From contig NZ_CAKZTI010000036.1 in assembly GCF_937921625.1 (NCBI RefSeq), positions 1 to 64,000 on the forward strand: a stretch of 64,000 nt of DNA, given 5' to 3'. Under the pieces are notes generated by a model. It was not told where the DNA came from, made no database searches, and was given only the letters and a program-made list of their open reading frames with translations. The stretch comes from an uncultured Campylobacter sp. GTDB taxonomy: Bacteria; Campylobacterota; Campylobacteria; Campylobacterales; Campylobacteraceae. A program made the position numbers and the translations under genes. Numbering within the stretch: position 1 is the first letter of the stretch; every line of letters starts with the position of its first letter. Below are positions 1-9,154 of the stretch, in pieces.

Positions 1-898
1 AATCTCGCGGAAATCCTTGCAAATTAAAGCATTCTTTTGGGGTTAATCTTCTTATTATACCATTATTTAATATTATTGGGATATTATGTCCACCAGCACC
101 CATATTTGCAGTCAAGGTAGGGCAAACATTTGATTTATTGGAGCGAACATAATAACGCCTATATTGATAAACAATGTTTTCATCTGTCACACTTTCTACT
201 ACTCTACGATGGATTTTATTGCTTTTGTCATTATAAATATCAGATTGAATAACGCACGAATCATCTAGGAAGGATTTTATATTTCTGGGGGTCTTGCTTG
301 TTTCTTTTGGTATTTGAAATCTAGCGGATAATAAATTCTCTTGTTTTGTTTCTAGTATATTTTCTTTTATAGGCTTTTCAAATGAATAGTCGCTTTCATC
401 TTTAAAGCCTACGATATATATTCTTTCCCTCCCTTGTGGTATGTCTGTATACTTTGCAACATTTAGCACAAATGGTATAAAAGAATATCCAGTCTTTTTT
501 ATTTCATCTTTAATGATTTTAAAAGTTTTTCCGTTATTATGTGTTGCAAGAGTTTTGACATTTTCTAAAAAATAGGCTTTTGGCCTCAACTCTTTTAATA
601 GTCTCGATACTTCAAAAAAAAGCTTTCCTCGCCCATCTTCAAACCCTTTTCCGTGCCCAGCTTGCGAAAATGGTTGGCAAGGAAATCCTGCAGTAAGTAT
701 ATCTATACTAGATAGATTTTTATTATTTAATTTTTTAACGTCTCCTTCGATAAGATTTATGCTCTTATGATTTAATCTATAAGTCATACAGGCATTCTTG
801 TCAATTTCATTTGCCCAAATAACATCACAATTTGAATTCTTAAATGCTTGACATATACCACCAACGCCAGCAAACAAACTTCCTACTCTATAACTCAC
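1..898 (-). CDS. C5-cytosine DNA methyltransferase (partial, 3' end beyond window)
   Basis: Translating the minus strand from a GTG at 898 (preceded by AAGAAGG, spacing 5) gives an open frame to base 1. It carries the ordered C5-methyltransferase motifs: SAM-binding FAGVGG near residue 10, catalytic GFPCQPFS near residue 74, ENV, the QGRERIYIV motif, a variable target-recognition region, and RRLTPKECFNLQGFP at the left edge. It methylates cytosine at C5 in a specific site; the site cannot be read from the sequence. The frame has no stop inside the window, so the gene is cut by the window edge rather than visibly broken. The DNA is much richer in A+T than the genes to the right, which suggests acquisition by transfer. 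No restriction endonuclease is visible on the right side; a partner would have to lie left of the window. Confidence 0.92.
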   Translation of the reverse strand, partial: MSYRVGSLFAGVGGICQAFKNSNCDVIWANEIDKNACMTYRLNHKSINLIEGDVKKLNNKNLSSIDILTAGFPCQPFSQAGHGKGFEDGRGKLFFEVSRLLKELRPKAYFLENVKTLATHNNGKTFKIIKDEIKKTGYSFIPFVLNVAKYTDIPQGRERIYIVGFKDESDYSFEKPIKENILETKQENLLSARFQIPKETSKTPRNIKSFLDDSCVIQSDIYNDKSNKIHRRVVESVTDENIVYQYRRYYVRSNKSNVCPTLTANMGAGGHNIPIILNNGIIRRLTPKECFNLQGFPRD

Positions 899-1386
899 AG
901 ATACCTTCTTATTTTTTAAGATTTTATAATAACGCTCATTAAATTTTGCTGATTTTATTTTTAAATTTTAGATCGTTGCTTTATATAATTGCAAACAATT
1001 TAATTATATTTCGAAGTATGCTTAAAAAGCTATTCAAGTTAAGGTTTCAAATTTCATTCTTAAAATTTAAAGGTAAATCGCGTAAATCTTACCGCTGAGC
1101 GCGACACAGTTTTTTTAAATTTAGCGCGCCGTCCTGCGCGTAGCGCGGTTAAAGCTTTTGGCTCGAAATCGCTTTAAATTTATCGCAAGCAAGACGGCGC
1201 CGCTTGCTAAATTGAACAAAGCCTGCTTTTACGGGCAAGGGGCTTATGCCTGCGGGCTCCGTGCAGTTTGAAATTAATATGTTAAGACCGAATTAAATGG
1301 CGCACGTAAAATTTCATGATTGAATTTTGCCGAGCTTGCTACGTTAAGCGATAATTTTTGAAATTTAAAATTCCACTCGCGGAATT
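899..1386. other. Intergenic region, AT-rich to GC-rich transition
   Basis: No credible gene is seen between the methyltransferase start and the 3' end of dgkA. The first ~170 bases are AT-rich like the methyltransferase. From about 1075 the composition switches to the GC-rich, AAATTT-studded style of the chromosome. The change probably marks the edge of the transferred segment. No tRNA, integrase or clear repeat was found at the junction. Confidence 0.6.
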
Positions 1387-1749
1387 TCAAAAAATTTTCC
1401 CGCAGATCGCATATCCCCACAGCGCGGCGTTGAGAAATAGGCTCATCATCACGGCTGTGCTTGCGGTGTCTTTGGCGCCCTTGGCTAGCGGGTGGATTTC
1501 GCTCGTAGCAAGATCGACTGCGCGCTCAATGGCTGAGTTTACGCACTCTAGCGCGATGGTAAAGACCGCGCCGAAGATCAAAAATAGATTTAGAGTCGCG
1601 CCGAAATTCCAAAAAAATAGCGACAGCAGAAGCGGGACGAACACGCAAAGCTCGAGTCTGAAGCTACGCTCGCTGCGCAGCATCTCGGCAAGACCCGCCA
1701 TCGCGTAGCCCCAGTTGGCAAAAAATCGGTATTTGGGCTGATTGCGCAT
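1387..1749 (-). CDS. dgkA: Diacylglycerol kinase
   Basis: A 120-residue small integral membrane kinase that phosphorylates diacylglycerol to phosphatidic acid, recycling lipid released during envelope sugar transfer. Length and layout match the prokaryotic DgkA family: an amphipathic N-terminal helix, three hydrophobic segments, the signature ECVNSAIERAVD (Glu and Asn of the active site, about residues 68-79) and the AKGAKDTASTAV segment (about 89-100). The ATG at 1749 is preceded by AAAGGA at good spacing. It is divergent from xth, sharing a short intergenic region. Confidence 0.93.
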   Translation of the reverse strand: MRNQPKYRFFANWGYAMAGLAEMLRSERSFRLELCVFVPLLLSLFFWNFGATLNLFLIFGAVFTIALECVNSAIERAVDLATSEIHPLAKGAKDTASTAVMMSLFLNAALWGYAICGKIF

Positions 1750-1779
1750 AGTTTTCCTTTAAATTTAGTCAAAATTTCG

Positions 1780-1785
1780 TATAAT
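1780..1785 (+). promoter_or_regulatory. Probable -10 element for xth
   Basis: A perfect TATAAT lies 32 bases upstream of the chosen xth start, with AT-rich sequence before it, as is usual for Campylobacter sigma-70 promoters, which rely mainly on the -10 box. Transcription would start near 1792 and leave a short leader containing the AAAGG ribosome site at 1806-1810. Confidence 0.55.
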
Positions 1786-1816
1786 CATACCAAAATTTTT
1801 GCGCCAAAGGCTAAAT

Positions 1817-2575
1817 TTGAAACTGATTAGTTGGAACGTAAACGGGCTACGCGCAGTGCTCGGTAAAGACGGCTTTGCGTGGCTTGCCGAGCAAAATCCC
1901 GATTTTTTGGGTTTACAAGAGATCAAGGTGAGCGAAAAGGACGCTCCGAAAGGGCTTTATGAGCTCGGATTTTCTCAGATCGATCTAAATTCCGCCGCTC
2001 GCGCGGGATATTCGGGCGTGGCGAGCCTGGCGAAATTTAAAAGCGAGACGAGCAAGGCGCTGTTTTTCCCAGACGACGAGGGGCGCGTGCTGCAGCACCG
2101 CTTCGGCGATGTCGTGCTTTTTAATATCTACTTTCCCAACGGCCAAAAGGACGAGGCGCGGCTGGCCTACAAGATGGAATTTTACGCAAAATTCCTAGCT
2201 TACGCGCGCAGTCTTGCAGAACAGGGGCTCGGGGTGATATTTTGCGGCGACGTAAATACTGCGCACCGCGAGATCGATCTCGCAAACCCCAAAGCGAACT
2301 CCAAAACCTCGGGCTTTTTGCCGATCGAGCGCGCGTGGCTCGATGAGGTGGAGGCGGCAGGCTTTGTCGATACCTTCCGTGCCGTGCACGGCGAGCTGCA
2401 GGACGCCTACTCGTGGTGGAGCTACCGCTTTAACGCGCGCGCAAAAAACGTAGGTTGGCGGATCGATTATTTTTTCGTCTCGGCAAATTTGCGCTCGCGG
2501 CTAAAGGACGCTTTCATCCTAAGCGACGTAATGGGCAGCGACCACTGCCCGGTGGGTATCGAGATCGAAATTTAG
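1817..2575 (+). CDS. xth: Exodeoxyribonuclease III (AP endonuclease)
   Basis: A 252-residue member of the Xth/ExoIII family, cutting DNA 5' of abasic sites in base-excision repair. The chain starts MKLISWNVNGLRA, holds the metal-binding Glu in LGLQEIKVSEKD, the catalytic YFPNGQ segment, GDVNTAHREIDLANPK, and ends with the family pattern WRIDYFF and GSDHCPV (catalytic Asp-His). I choose the TTG at 1817 because the protein then begins exactly at the conserved strand and AAAGG sits 6 bases upstream; a TTG at 1799 would add six unconserved residues. Monocistronic, divergent from dgkA. Confidence 0.93.
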   Translation: MKLISWNVNGLRAVLGKDGFAWLAEQNPDFLGLQEIKVSEKDAPKGLYELGFSQIDLNSAARAGYSGVASLAKFKSETSKALFFPDDEGRVLQHRFGDVVLFNIYFPNGQKDEARLAYKMEFYAKFLAYARSLAEQGLGVIFCGDVNTAHREIDLANPKANSKTSGFLPIERAWLDEVEAAGFVDTFRAVHGELQDAYSWWSYRFNARAKNVGWRIDYFFVSANLRSRLKDAFILSDVMGSDHCPVGIEIEI

Positions 2576-2715
2576 CCGGGGCAAATTTCGCGCCGCGCGC
2601 TTTGATCTTGCGTGGCTTGCGGATAAGGTGCGCGTAGCGGCGTGAGCTAATGCGCGGATTTAAAGAGGCGGTGCGCAAACGCTGCGCGATAAAATTTTAA
2701 ATTTAAGGAGAGAAA

Positions 2716-4362
2716 ATGTTGAGCGATATCGAAATAGCAAATGCGGCGAAGCCGGATAAAATTTCAAACGTTGCGAAAAATTTGGGGCTTAGCGAGGATG
2801 AGATCGAGCTGTACGGCCACTATAAAGCCAAGCTAAACATCAAGCCGCGATCGCGCGCTTCGAAGCTTATTTTGGTTACGGCGACCAATCCGACGCCGTT
2901 TGGCGAGGGCAAAACTACGACCTCCATCGGTCTAGCCGACGCGCTAAAACGTCTGGGCAAAAGCGTTTGCCTTGCGCTGCGCGAACCGTCGCTGGGGCCA
3001 GTTTTCGGTATCAAAGGCGGCGCCGCGGGCGGCGGGTACTCGCAGCTGGTGCCGATGGACGATCTAAATTTACACTTCAACGGCGATTTTCACGCGATCA
3101 CCTCTGCAAATAACCTAATTTCGGCGGTCATCGACAACTCGCTGTATCAAGAAAACCCGCTAAAGATCGAGAAAATTCTATGGAAGCGCTGCATGGATAT
3201 GAACGACCGCGCGCTGCGCCACATCACCGTAGGACAGGGCGGGCGCACCGACGGAGTGCAGCGCGAGGACGGCTTTAATATCACCGCAGCTAGCGAGATA
3301 ATGGCGGTTCTGTGCCTCTCGAACGATCTTGCCGAGCTTAAAGAAAACATCGCAAACATAATGGTCGCCTACGATACGCAGGGAGAGCCGATATACGTGC
3401 GCGATCTGGGCTGCGCGGATGCCGTGGCGATCCTACTAAAAGACGCGATGAAGCCAAATCTCATCCAGAGCCTTGAGCACACGCCCGCGCTCGTGCACGG
3501 AGGACCCTTTGCAAATATCGCGCACGGCTGCAACTCCATAATGGCGAGCAAGCTAGCCCTAAGTCTTGCCGATTACGCCGTGACGGAGGCGGGCTTTGGA
3601 AGCGAGCTCGGGGCTGAAAAATTTATCGACATCAAGTGTCGCCGCGCGGGCATCGCTCCGGACGCCGCGGTGTTAGTCAGCACGATCCGTTCGCTTAAAT
3701 ACAACGGCGGCGCGGATAAAGAAAGTATCGCGAGCCCTGATCTTGCCGCGCTTCAAAAAGGCATCGTAAATTTAGGCGGGCATATCGAAATTTTACAAAA
3801 CTTTGGGCTAAATCCCGTCGTGGCGCTTAATCGCTTTAGCTTCGATAGCGACGAGGAGATCGCCTTCGTGCGCGAGTATTGCAAGCAGCGCGGCGTGCAG
3901 ATGGCGATTTGCGAAAATTTCGCCAAAGGCGGCGAGGGCGCACTTGAGCTAGCCCGCCTCGTAGTAGATGAGTGCGAGCGCGCTAAGGAGCTGAAGTTTG
4001 CCTACGAGCTTAGCGACGATACGGCGAGTAAGATCGAAAAGATCGCTACTAAAATTTACGGCGCGAGCGAGGTCGTTTTCGAGCCCGAGGCGCAAAAGGC
4101 GCTGCAGCACATCAAGGCCTTGGGACTTGAGCGGCTAAACGTCTGCATCGCAAAGACGCAGTATAGCTTCAGCGACGACGCCAAGGCACTCGGGCGCGCA
4201 CGCGGCTTTAAACTAAGCGTTAAGGACCTTCAGATTCGCACGGGGGCGGGCTTCATCGTCGCCGTCTGCGGCAAGATAATGCTGATGCCAGGGCTACCGA
4301 AGGTTCCTAACGCGCTAAATATGAAGATCACGGATGGGGGCGTTATAAGCGGGCTAGCATGA
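2716..4362 (+). CDS. fhs: Formate--tetrahydrofolate ligase
   Basis: A 548-residue enzyme making 10-formyl-tetrahydrofolate from formate, ATP and THF for one-carbon metabolism. The family markers are clear: TNPTPFGEGKTTTSIGLADAL (ATP-binding loop, about residues 55-75), REPSLGPVFGIKGGAAGGGYSQ, HFNGDFHAITSANNL, and the C-terminal PGLPKVPNALNM. Length equals the usual 550-560. The start ATG at 2716 follows AAGGAG at 6-base spacing. It stands alone between 140 bp upstream and a long gene-poor stretch downstream. Confidence 0.96.
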   Translation: MLSDIEIANAAKPDKISNVAKNLGLSEDEIELYGHYKAKLNIKPRSRASKLILVTATNPTPFGEGKTTTSIGLADALKRLGKSVCLALREPSLGPVFGIKGGAAGGGYSQLVPMDDLNLHFNGDFHAITSANNLISAVIDNSLYQENPLKIEKILWKRCMDMNDRALRHITVGQGGRTDGVQREDGFNITAASEIMAVLCLSNDLAELKENIANIMVAYDTQGEPIYVRDLGCADAVAILLKDAMKPNLIQSLEHTPALVHGGPFANIAHGCNSIMASKLALSLADYAVTEAGFGSELGAEKFIDIKCRRAGIAPDAAVLVSTIRSLKYNGGADKESIASPDLAALQKGIVNLGGHIEILQNFGLNPVVALNRFSFDSDEEIAFVREYCKQRGVQMAICENFAKGGEGALELARLVVDECERAKELKFAYELSDDTASKIEKIATKIYGASEVVFEPEAQKALQHIKALGLERLNVCIAKTQYSFSDDAKALGRARGFKLSVKDLQIRTGAGFIVAVCGKIMLMPGLPKVPNALNMKITDGGVISGLA

Positions 4363-4551
4363 AATTTTATTTTCGGCGCTCAAAACCAAAGCCGAAAATT
4401 CCGCACTTGGGCGGTAAAATTTAGCTGCGGACTTTGACGGCGATAAATTTTGCTTGTAGGTTGAGACGAGTTTATCGCGCCCCGGTTTTATCACGTCATG
4501 GTTTTGCTATGCCTCGGTTTTATTGCGCTGGGTTTTAGCCAGTTGAGTTTT

Positions 4552-4609
4552 GATTAGTCGGATTAGTCGGATTAGTCGGATTAGTCGGATTAGTCGGATT
4601 AGTCGGATT
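4552..4609. repeat. 9-bp tandem repeat, about 6.4 copies
   Basis: The unit GATTAGTCG is repeated six times without mismatch, then GATT of a seventh. It is noncoding, downstream of fhs. Perfect short arrays like this usually vary in copy number by slippage; no gene start is close enough to be phase-controlled by it. Confidence 0.95.
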
Positions 4610-5039
4610 TCGGCGCGCCGGGTTCGTCCTGCGAAATTTCGTTAAATTTCGCGCAAGATCTACGCAGAAATTCGGCGCGAAACCCGCGCGGATTTAGCAT
4701 TTGAAATTTCGCTCGCAAAATTCCGCGCAAAAACTGGGCGCAAGATCTTAAACCGAGCCGTCCGCGAGCTTGCGAGCTCACTCGCGGCAAGATTTAAAAT
4801 TTCATAACGCGTGGGCTCGCCGTGAAATTTAAAATTTCACGCGGCTGCGCACAGTGTCATGTATCGCTACGAAATTCTAAATTTCATGTCGAGCGCACCG
4901 TGAAATTAATCCGTCGGTCGCGCAGCAGATCGCCGCACGATCTAAAATTCGCGCTTGCGCCGCGACATACACCGCCGTGAGTTGAATTACGCGGCAGGCG
5001 AGCTAAATTTTACGCTCGTACGATCAGTCATGTTGGCGG

Positions 5040-5176
5040 AGGTTTGCAGAGCCCGGATTAAATTTTACTCACCGCCATGCAACGTCTGCGGTGGGCGCGG
5101 ATGTCTGATCTGCTCTGCTTGCAAAGGCGCAGGCGGCTATAGCTGCATGGCAGTAGAACTAAATTTTACGAGCTGA
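5040..5176 (+). pseudogene. Decayed fragment of a DnaJ-type zinc-ribbon gene
   Basis: The plus-strand frame through 5077-5155 reads CNVCGGRGCLICSACKGAGG, close to CANCGGRGRLICPACKGAGG in the intact gene at 5835, and the DNA is alignable over about 80 bases. Only two of the eight CxxCxGxG units remain. Flanking sequence is AAATTT-rich filler, with no similarity to the rest of the gene. It is most likely a remnant of a duplicated or displaced copy of the downstream gene. Exact limits are uncertain. Confidence 0.6.
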
Positions 5177-5734
5177 TGCGTCGCGGCAATGAAATTTCGC
5201 GCCGTGCTGCCCGCTGCGAACTGAATTTGCGCGATGACTATATGCCGCTGCGCGCTTATAAATTAAATTGCACTCCACGCGCTCGTCGCCTGATTGTCGC
5301 GCGGGATTGAAATTTGCGTGCCGCTTATCGCAGAATTTTAGGCCGCTGCATGCCGCGCTATAGCTGTCGTAAAATTTTAAATTGCATGTCGTACGTACGA
5401 GCTCGCCGTGAAATTTAAAATTTTATGTAGGCGTGAAATTTGCTTCGCGTTACGCTGTGTCGTACATCGTCGCGAGCCAAATTATGTGCTGCTGCGGAAT
5501 TAAAGCTTGCATGCCCGCTACTACCGCTCGGGCGCCGTATGCCTGGCGGCTCCGTTTTGCGATCCGTTCGCGCCGTATTTGTTGCGGCAGTTATGTACGT
5601 CGCCGCGCCGCAGTGCGAAATTCCGCGTCTAGCTCTATTTTAGAGTTTTGATTTGCAGCGAGATTTTACGGCGCGCAATGGCGCTAAATTCCATCCTGCG
5701 TGAGATTTTAGAATTTTAAAATTCCCTTTCGCGG

Positions 5735-5740
5735 TATAAT
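5735..5740 (+). promoter_or_regulatory. Probable -10 element for the zinc-ribbon membrane protein
   Basis: TATAAT follows an AT-rich run and precedes the gene start by about 95 bases. The leader contains an ATG at 5792 that could be read for only 19 codons, overlapping the true start. Confidence 0.45.
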
Positions 5741-5834
5741 TATATGAAATGCTAAAATTTGCGGGATCTTAATAAAGGAATTTTAAAATTTATGCGGCGC
5801 GGCTTTGTGGCGTGCCTGCAAGAAAGGAGCGATC

Positions 5835-8465
5835 ATGGACAAGCTGGATAAAGAGGAGCTTGCAGAGGCGTTTGTTGCTAGACTAAAAGCTTTAGCGCGT
5901 AGCGGCGGCGCCGATCTGCGTGAGCTTGATCGCGAGTTTTATGGATTTAGCGTGCGACTTGGCGTGCGTTATGACTTTGCCGGCAAGTTTAGCGTCTCGC
6001 AGATAAGTGGCGGCGAGCGCGCGCAGCTGCATTTCGCTGACGTCGCGCAGTTCGAAGCTCATGCGCGCGAGTGCCTACGCGCGGCAAGCACTGATGCGGA
6101 GCTAAGCGAGACCTTTATGCTACGCCTGCGTGCAGACCCCCAAAAAGCCGCTATGAATGCGGATCAAATCATAAAATTCCAAGATTTTAAGCCCTTTAGC
6201 GTTCATCTGCGTTGCGAGCATTGCGGCGGATCGGGCAGGAGGCGCTGCAATGCTTGCGAAGGCGCAGGCAAGGCGCCGTGCGCTAACTGCGGCGGGCGCG
6301 GGCGCTTGATCTGTCCCGCTTGCAAGGGCGCCGGTGGTTATAGCCGTGCGGCATTAAGCTCTACGGACGCTCATGTGCGCGGCCTTTCTGGAGGCGACTC
6401 TGCAGGCTCTGCGTCAAATTCTATGGGCTATCGCTTCATTCCCTGCGCTAACTGCGGCGGTAGCGGCTCTCGCATTTGTCCCGCTTGCGGCGGCGCAGGC
6501 AGATTGCGCTGCGAAAAGTGCGGCGGTGCGGGTGATTTTCGCTGCGAGCACTGCGATGGGCGCGGGTATTTCACTCGCACCGGCAAAGTATCCGTTTATG
6601 CCCGCCCGAGCGTCAGCATAGGCGCGAGCTCGCAGGTTTTTGCGCGCGAGCTGCTGGAGTTTTTATGCAGCAAGGGCGTAGGCTTTGCAGCGCGCAGACT
6701 TTTGTTTCGTCTATGCTCGCTGCGAGCGGCGCAGGGCGGCTGCGAAGCGGTATTTAGCGCGGAGGATGATTTTTTGCGCTTGAGTTTTGCCGTCTGCGGC
6801 AAGGCTTACGATGCGGCGTGCTTCGGTGGCGCGACATTCGTAAGACCTAACTTTTTGGACGAAGTTTTTGCGCCGGAGCTTGCGGCGGTGCGCGGTGCAC
6901 CCGCTAGGCTAGGGCGGAACGATGCGCAAAGCCTTTTTGCGCTATTTCGCGCGAAGCCTGCGCTGGATGCGGCGATGCGCCTAGCTAGTGCTAGGCTGCG
7001 CGGCGAGACGCTAAATCTTGAGCAGTTACGCGGCGCGGACGGACATTTTAACTTTGCAAATTCTGCCCGCAGCGCGACTGATCGCGACGCTTTGAGCCTT
7101 GCAAAAGACGCTTCGCGCAAAGAAAATCTCAAGGGCAGCGCGAGCGTAAAATTTGCGGGCATGAAATTCGCGAGCGCTCCGGCAAATTCTATGGGCGCGG
7201 AAGATAATCGCCTGGGGTTGCGCGGAGAGCAAGGCAGGTTCGCAGGCGGAGTGAGCGGCGGCATAAAATTTGCCGGGGCGGATCTTTTGGAAGGTGGAGA
7301 GAATTCTGCCAGCGATTTTGAGGCTAGGCAGCAAGGAAGCGAAGCTCTCGCGCAGAATGGATCTAATTTCACCGGCTCGCAAGAGGACTTAAGTGACACT
7401 TCTGATCGCACTGCGGAGGGTCTTTACGAATTACGCGGCGAGCGAGATTACCGAGATTTAAGTGTCTTGGGTGCTGAAAATTCCACAAATTCCATAGACT
7501 CCGTCGCAATAAATTCCGAAAATCTAGCCGCTGCAAAATTTAAAAATCGCACGAATACGCAAAGCCCTGCCGCATCAAATTCTAAAATTTCGCTCTTTGC
7601 ACGATTAAAGAAATTATTTTTCCCACGTTCTTTGCGCGAGGATTGCGCGCAGAGTTTCGCTGTGGCGATTATGCGCGTTTGTGATGGCTTTATTTCGCAG
7701 CAATGCGCTCGTGATTTGGGCGGAGCGATGGCTGGGGCGCTTGGCGTGCTAAGTCCGCGATATGACCGCGCGATGTGGTGCATAGGCGGAGGCGCGCTCA
7801 TCGCAGCGGCTGCGCTGGCGTGCGAGGGCTGCTTCGAGATGATCTTTGCGGAGCATTATTTTTGGGCACTTGCATGTGGCGTGGCAATCGCTGCTGCGGG
7901 GCTGTTAGGCGGAGGAGTGCTGTGGCTGGCAAGCGCAGTGCGGTGCATCGTAAAAGCTCGTAAAATTCCGCGAGAATATCGCTGCGGCAGAGGCGGCGCG
8001 GCGTTTGCTCGCTTTTGTAAAGCTCTGCTCTGCGCCGTTTTAGCTAGCGCAATCTACGGAGGCGCGGCAAATACGGGCTACACACCGAAAACCGGCGTGG
8101 CGGAGCTGCTGCAAGGGTGGATGCCTGCATTTTTTGAGGACAAAAATTCCGCTTCCGCGAGTGATGGCGTAAATTCTGCAGACGAAAATTCTACGAGCGC
8201 AAGCTCTAGCGGCCCTGAAAGCCCTGCTTCAAATTCCGTCTCCAGGGCGACTAAGGATTCCGCTGCTATGCAAAAGGATAAAATTTTATATATCCAAAAA
8301 AGCATCGGAGTGAAGCAAGATGGGATTTTTGGCGCACGCACGCTAAAAAAGGCGAGAGAGGTTTTGGATCAAAATCTAAGCGGCGTCGATGAAATTTACG
8401 AGGCGCTAAAAAGCAAAGAGCAGGCGAGAACGAACCCGAACTCTAGCGATCAAACTGCGCCTTAA
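5835..8465 (+). CDS. Membrane protein with two DnaJ-type zinc domains and a peptidoglycan-binding-like C-terminus
   Basis: An 876-residue protein I cannot assign to a named gene. After about 125 residues of unknown type come eight CxxCxGxG units (CEHC, CNAC, CANC, CPAC, CANC, CPAC, CEKC, CEHC; about residues 127-245). That is two tandem DnaJ cysteine-rich zinc domains, without any J-domain. Then follow a globular region, an Asn/Ser/Ala/Gly-rich low-complexity stretch (about 415-590), two or three hydrophobic segments (about 648-760), a second Ser/Asn-rich stretch, and a C-terminal segment IQKSIGVKQDGIFGARTLKKA matching the PG_binding_1 pattern. The ATG at 5835 has AAAGGAG 5 bases upstream; the TTG at 5805 has none. 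The likely site is the inner membrane, with the C-terminus possibly periplasmic. Function unknown: zinc-dependent protein binding plus wall contact is inference. Confidence 0.75.
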   Translation: MDKLDKEELAEAFVARLKALARSGGADLRELDREFYGFSVRLGVRYDFAGKFSVSQISGGERAQLHFADVAQFEAHARECLRAASTDAELSETFMLRLRADPQKAAMNADQIIKFQDFKPFSVHLRCEHCGGSGRRRCNACEGAGKAPCANCGGRGRLICPACKGAGGYSRAALSSTDAHVRGLSGGDSAGSASNSMGYRFIPCANCGGSGSRICPACGGAGRLRCEKCGGAGDFRCEHCDGRGYFTRTGKVSVYARPSVSIGASSQVFARELLEFLCSKGVGFAARRLLFRLCSLRAAQGGCEAVFSAEDDFLRLSFAVCGKAYDAACFGGATFVRPNFLDEVFAPELAAVRGAPARLGRNDAQSLFALFRAKPALDAAMRLASARLRGETLNLEQLRGADGHFNFANSARSATDRDALSLAKDASRKENLKGSASVKFAGMKFASAPANSMGAEDNRLGLRGEQGRFAGGVSGGIKFAGADLLEGGENSASDFEARQQGSEALAQNGSNFTGSQEDLSDTSDRTAEGLYELRGERDYRDLSVLGAENSTNSIDSVAINSENLAAAKFKNRTNTQSPAASNSKISLFARLKKLFFPRSLREDCAQSFAVAIMRVCDGFISQQCARDLGGAMAGALGVLSPRYDRAMWCIGGGALIAAAALACEGCFEMIFAEHYFWALACGVAIAAAGLLGGGVLWLASAVRCIVKARKIPREYRCGRGGAAFARFCKALLCAVLASAIYGGAANTGYTPKTGVAELLQGWMPAFFEDKNSASASDGVNSADENSTSASSSGPESPASNSVSRATKDSAAMQKDKILYIQKSIGVKQDGIFGARTLKKAREVLDQNLSGVDEIYEALKSKEQARTNPNSSDQTAP

Positions 8466-8521
8466 CGGTAAATCCGCGCCTTATGCTTGGCGGGCGATCT
8501 TAAAAACCAAAAAGGACGAAA

Positions 8522-9154
8522 ATGAAAAATAAAATTTTGATTCTAGTATTCGCTGCGGCGCTTTCCGCAAATTTCGCGCTCTCCGAAAATTTTGAAATCA
8601 CCGCAGACGATATAAGCTGGGCTACAAAATCCTGCGATAAGGGCGATATGAAGTTGTGCGGGGCCTTGGCGCAGATTTATAATTATGGCTGGGGCGTGCC
8701 GCAAGATCTGTTAAAGGCTGCGCCGTTATACGTCAAAGCTTGCAAAGGCGGCGATGTGGAGTCGTGCGTAAATTTAGGCATTTTGTATCAAAGCGGAGAG
8801 GGGATGCCGCGCGATGAGGCGAAGGCGGCGGAGCTGTTTGACAAAGCCTGCGATGATGGGCACGCGATAGGCTGCAGTAATGCAGGCTCTGCGTATATGG
8901 GAGGCAGAGGCGTGCGCAAAGACGCTATAAAGGGCATAGGTTACTATGTGCGCGGCTGCGATATGGATATCGCGGATAGCTGGGCTGCGTGCTTAAATTT
9001 AGCGCGTCTTTATGAGGGCTCGGATAATGTTAAAGCCGTGCAGTACTACAAAAAAGCCTGCGAGCTGGGCGGCAAGGATAGATTTATGAGCTCGGTAGCG
9101 GAGCATGAAAGGGCATGGCAAAGCTCATGCGAAAGTTATGAGAGGCTTAAGTAG
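8522..9154 (+). CDS. Secreted Sel1-repeat, cysteine-rich (Hcp-like) protein
   Basis: A 210-residue protein with a signal peptide (first ~20 residues, cleavage near ALS-EN) and Sel1-like repeats of about 36 residues. Paired cysteines are spaced as in the Helicobacter cysteine-rich proteins: KLCGALAQIYNYGWGVPQD, ESCVNLGILYQSGEGMPRD, IGCSNAGSAYMGGRGVRKD, AACLNLARLYEGS. Each repeat would form an alpha/alpha hairpin closed by a disulfide in the periplasm. Members have been described as penicillin-binding or as scaffolds; the role here is open. RBS AAAGGA precedes the ATG. It lies 56 bases after the zinc-ribbon gene and may be cotranscribed. Confidence 0.87.
   Translation: MKNKILILVFAAALSANFALSENFEITADDISWATKSCDKGDMKLCGALAQIYNYGWGVPQDLLKAAPLYVKACKGGDVESCVNLGILYQSGEGMPRDEAKAAELFDKACDDGHAIGCSNAGSAYMGGRGVRKDAIKGIGYYVRGCDMDIADSWAACLNLARLYEGSDNVKAVQYYKKACELGGKDRFMSSVAEHERAWQSSCESYERLK

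Larger units (their letters stand above)
4363..5834. other. Long gene-poor region rich in AAATTT words
   Basis: About 1.47 kb without a convincing complete gene. It holds a 9-bp tandem repeat (4552-4609), a decayed fragment of a zinc-ribbon gene (near 5077-5160) and many spaced words of the type TGAAATTTAAAATTTCA. A 25-bp stretch of the form GCTCGCCGTGAAATTTAAAA recurs at about 4814 and 5401. Short open frames here have no RBS, no family similarity and biased composition. The right end carries the promoter of the next gene. Confidence 0.6.

Noticed and set aside
4599..4790. 63-codon minus-strand frame near the 9-bp array
   Set aside because: Arg-rich translation of repeat filler without a ribosome site.
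5792..5851. 19-codon leader peptide starting at 5792 before the zinc-ribbon gene
   Set aside because: Spacing to the AAAGGA is too long, the product shows no attenuator-like codon run, and it overlaps the true start; chance is sufficient.
6806..7411. 201-codon minus-strand frame inside the zinc-ribbon gene
   Set aside because: Ala/Ser/Arg/Pro-rich shadow of a GC-rich coding sequence; the plus strand carries the recognisable domains.
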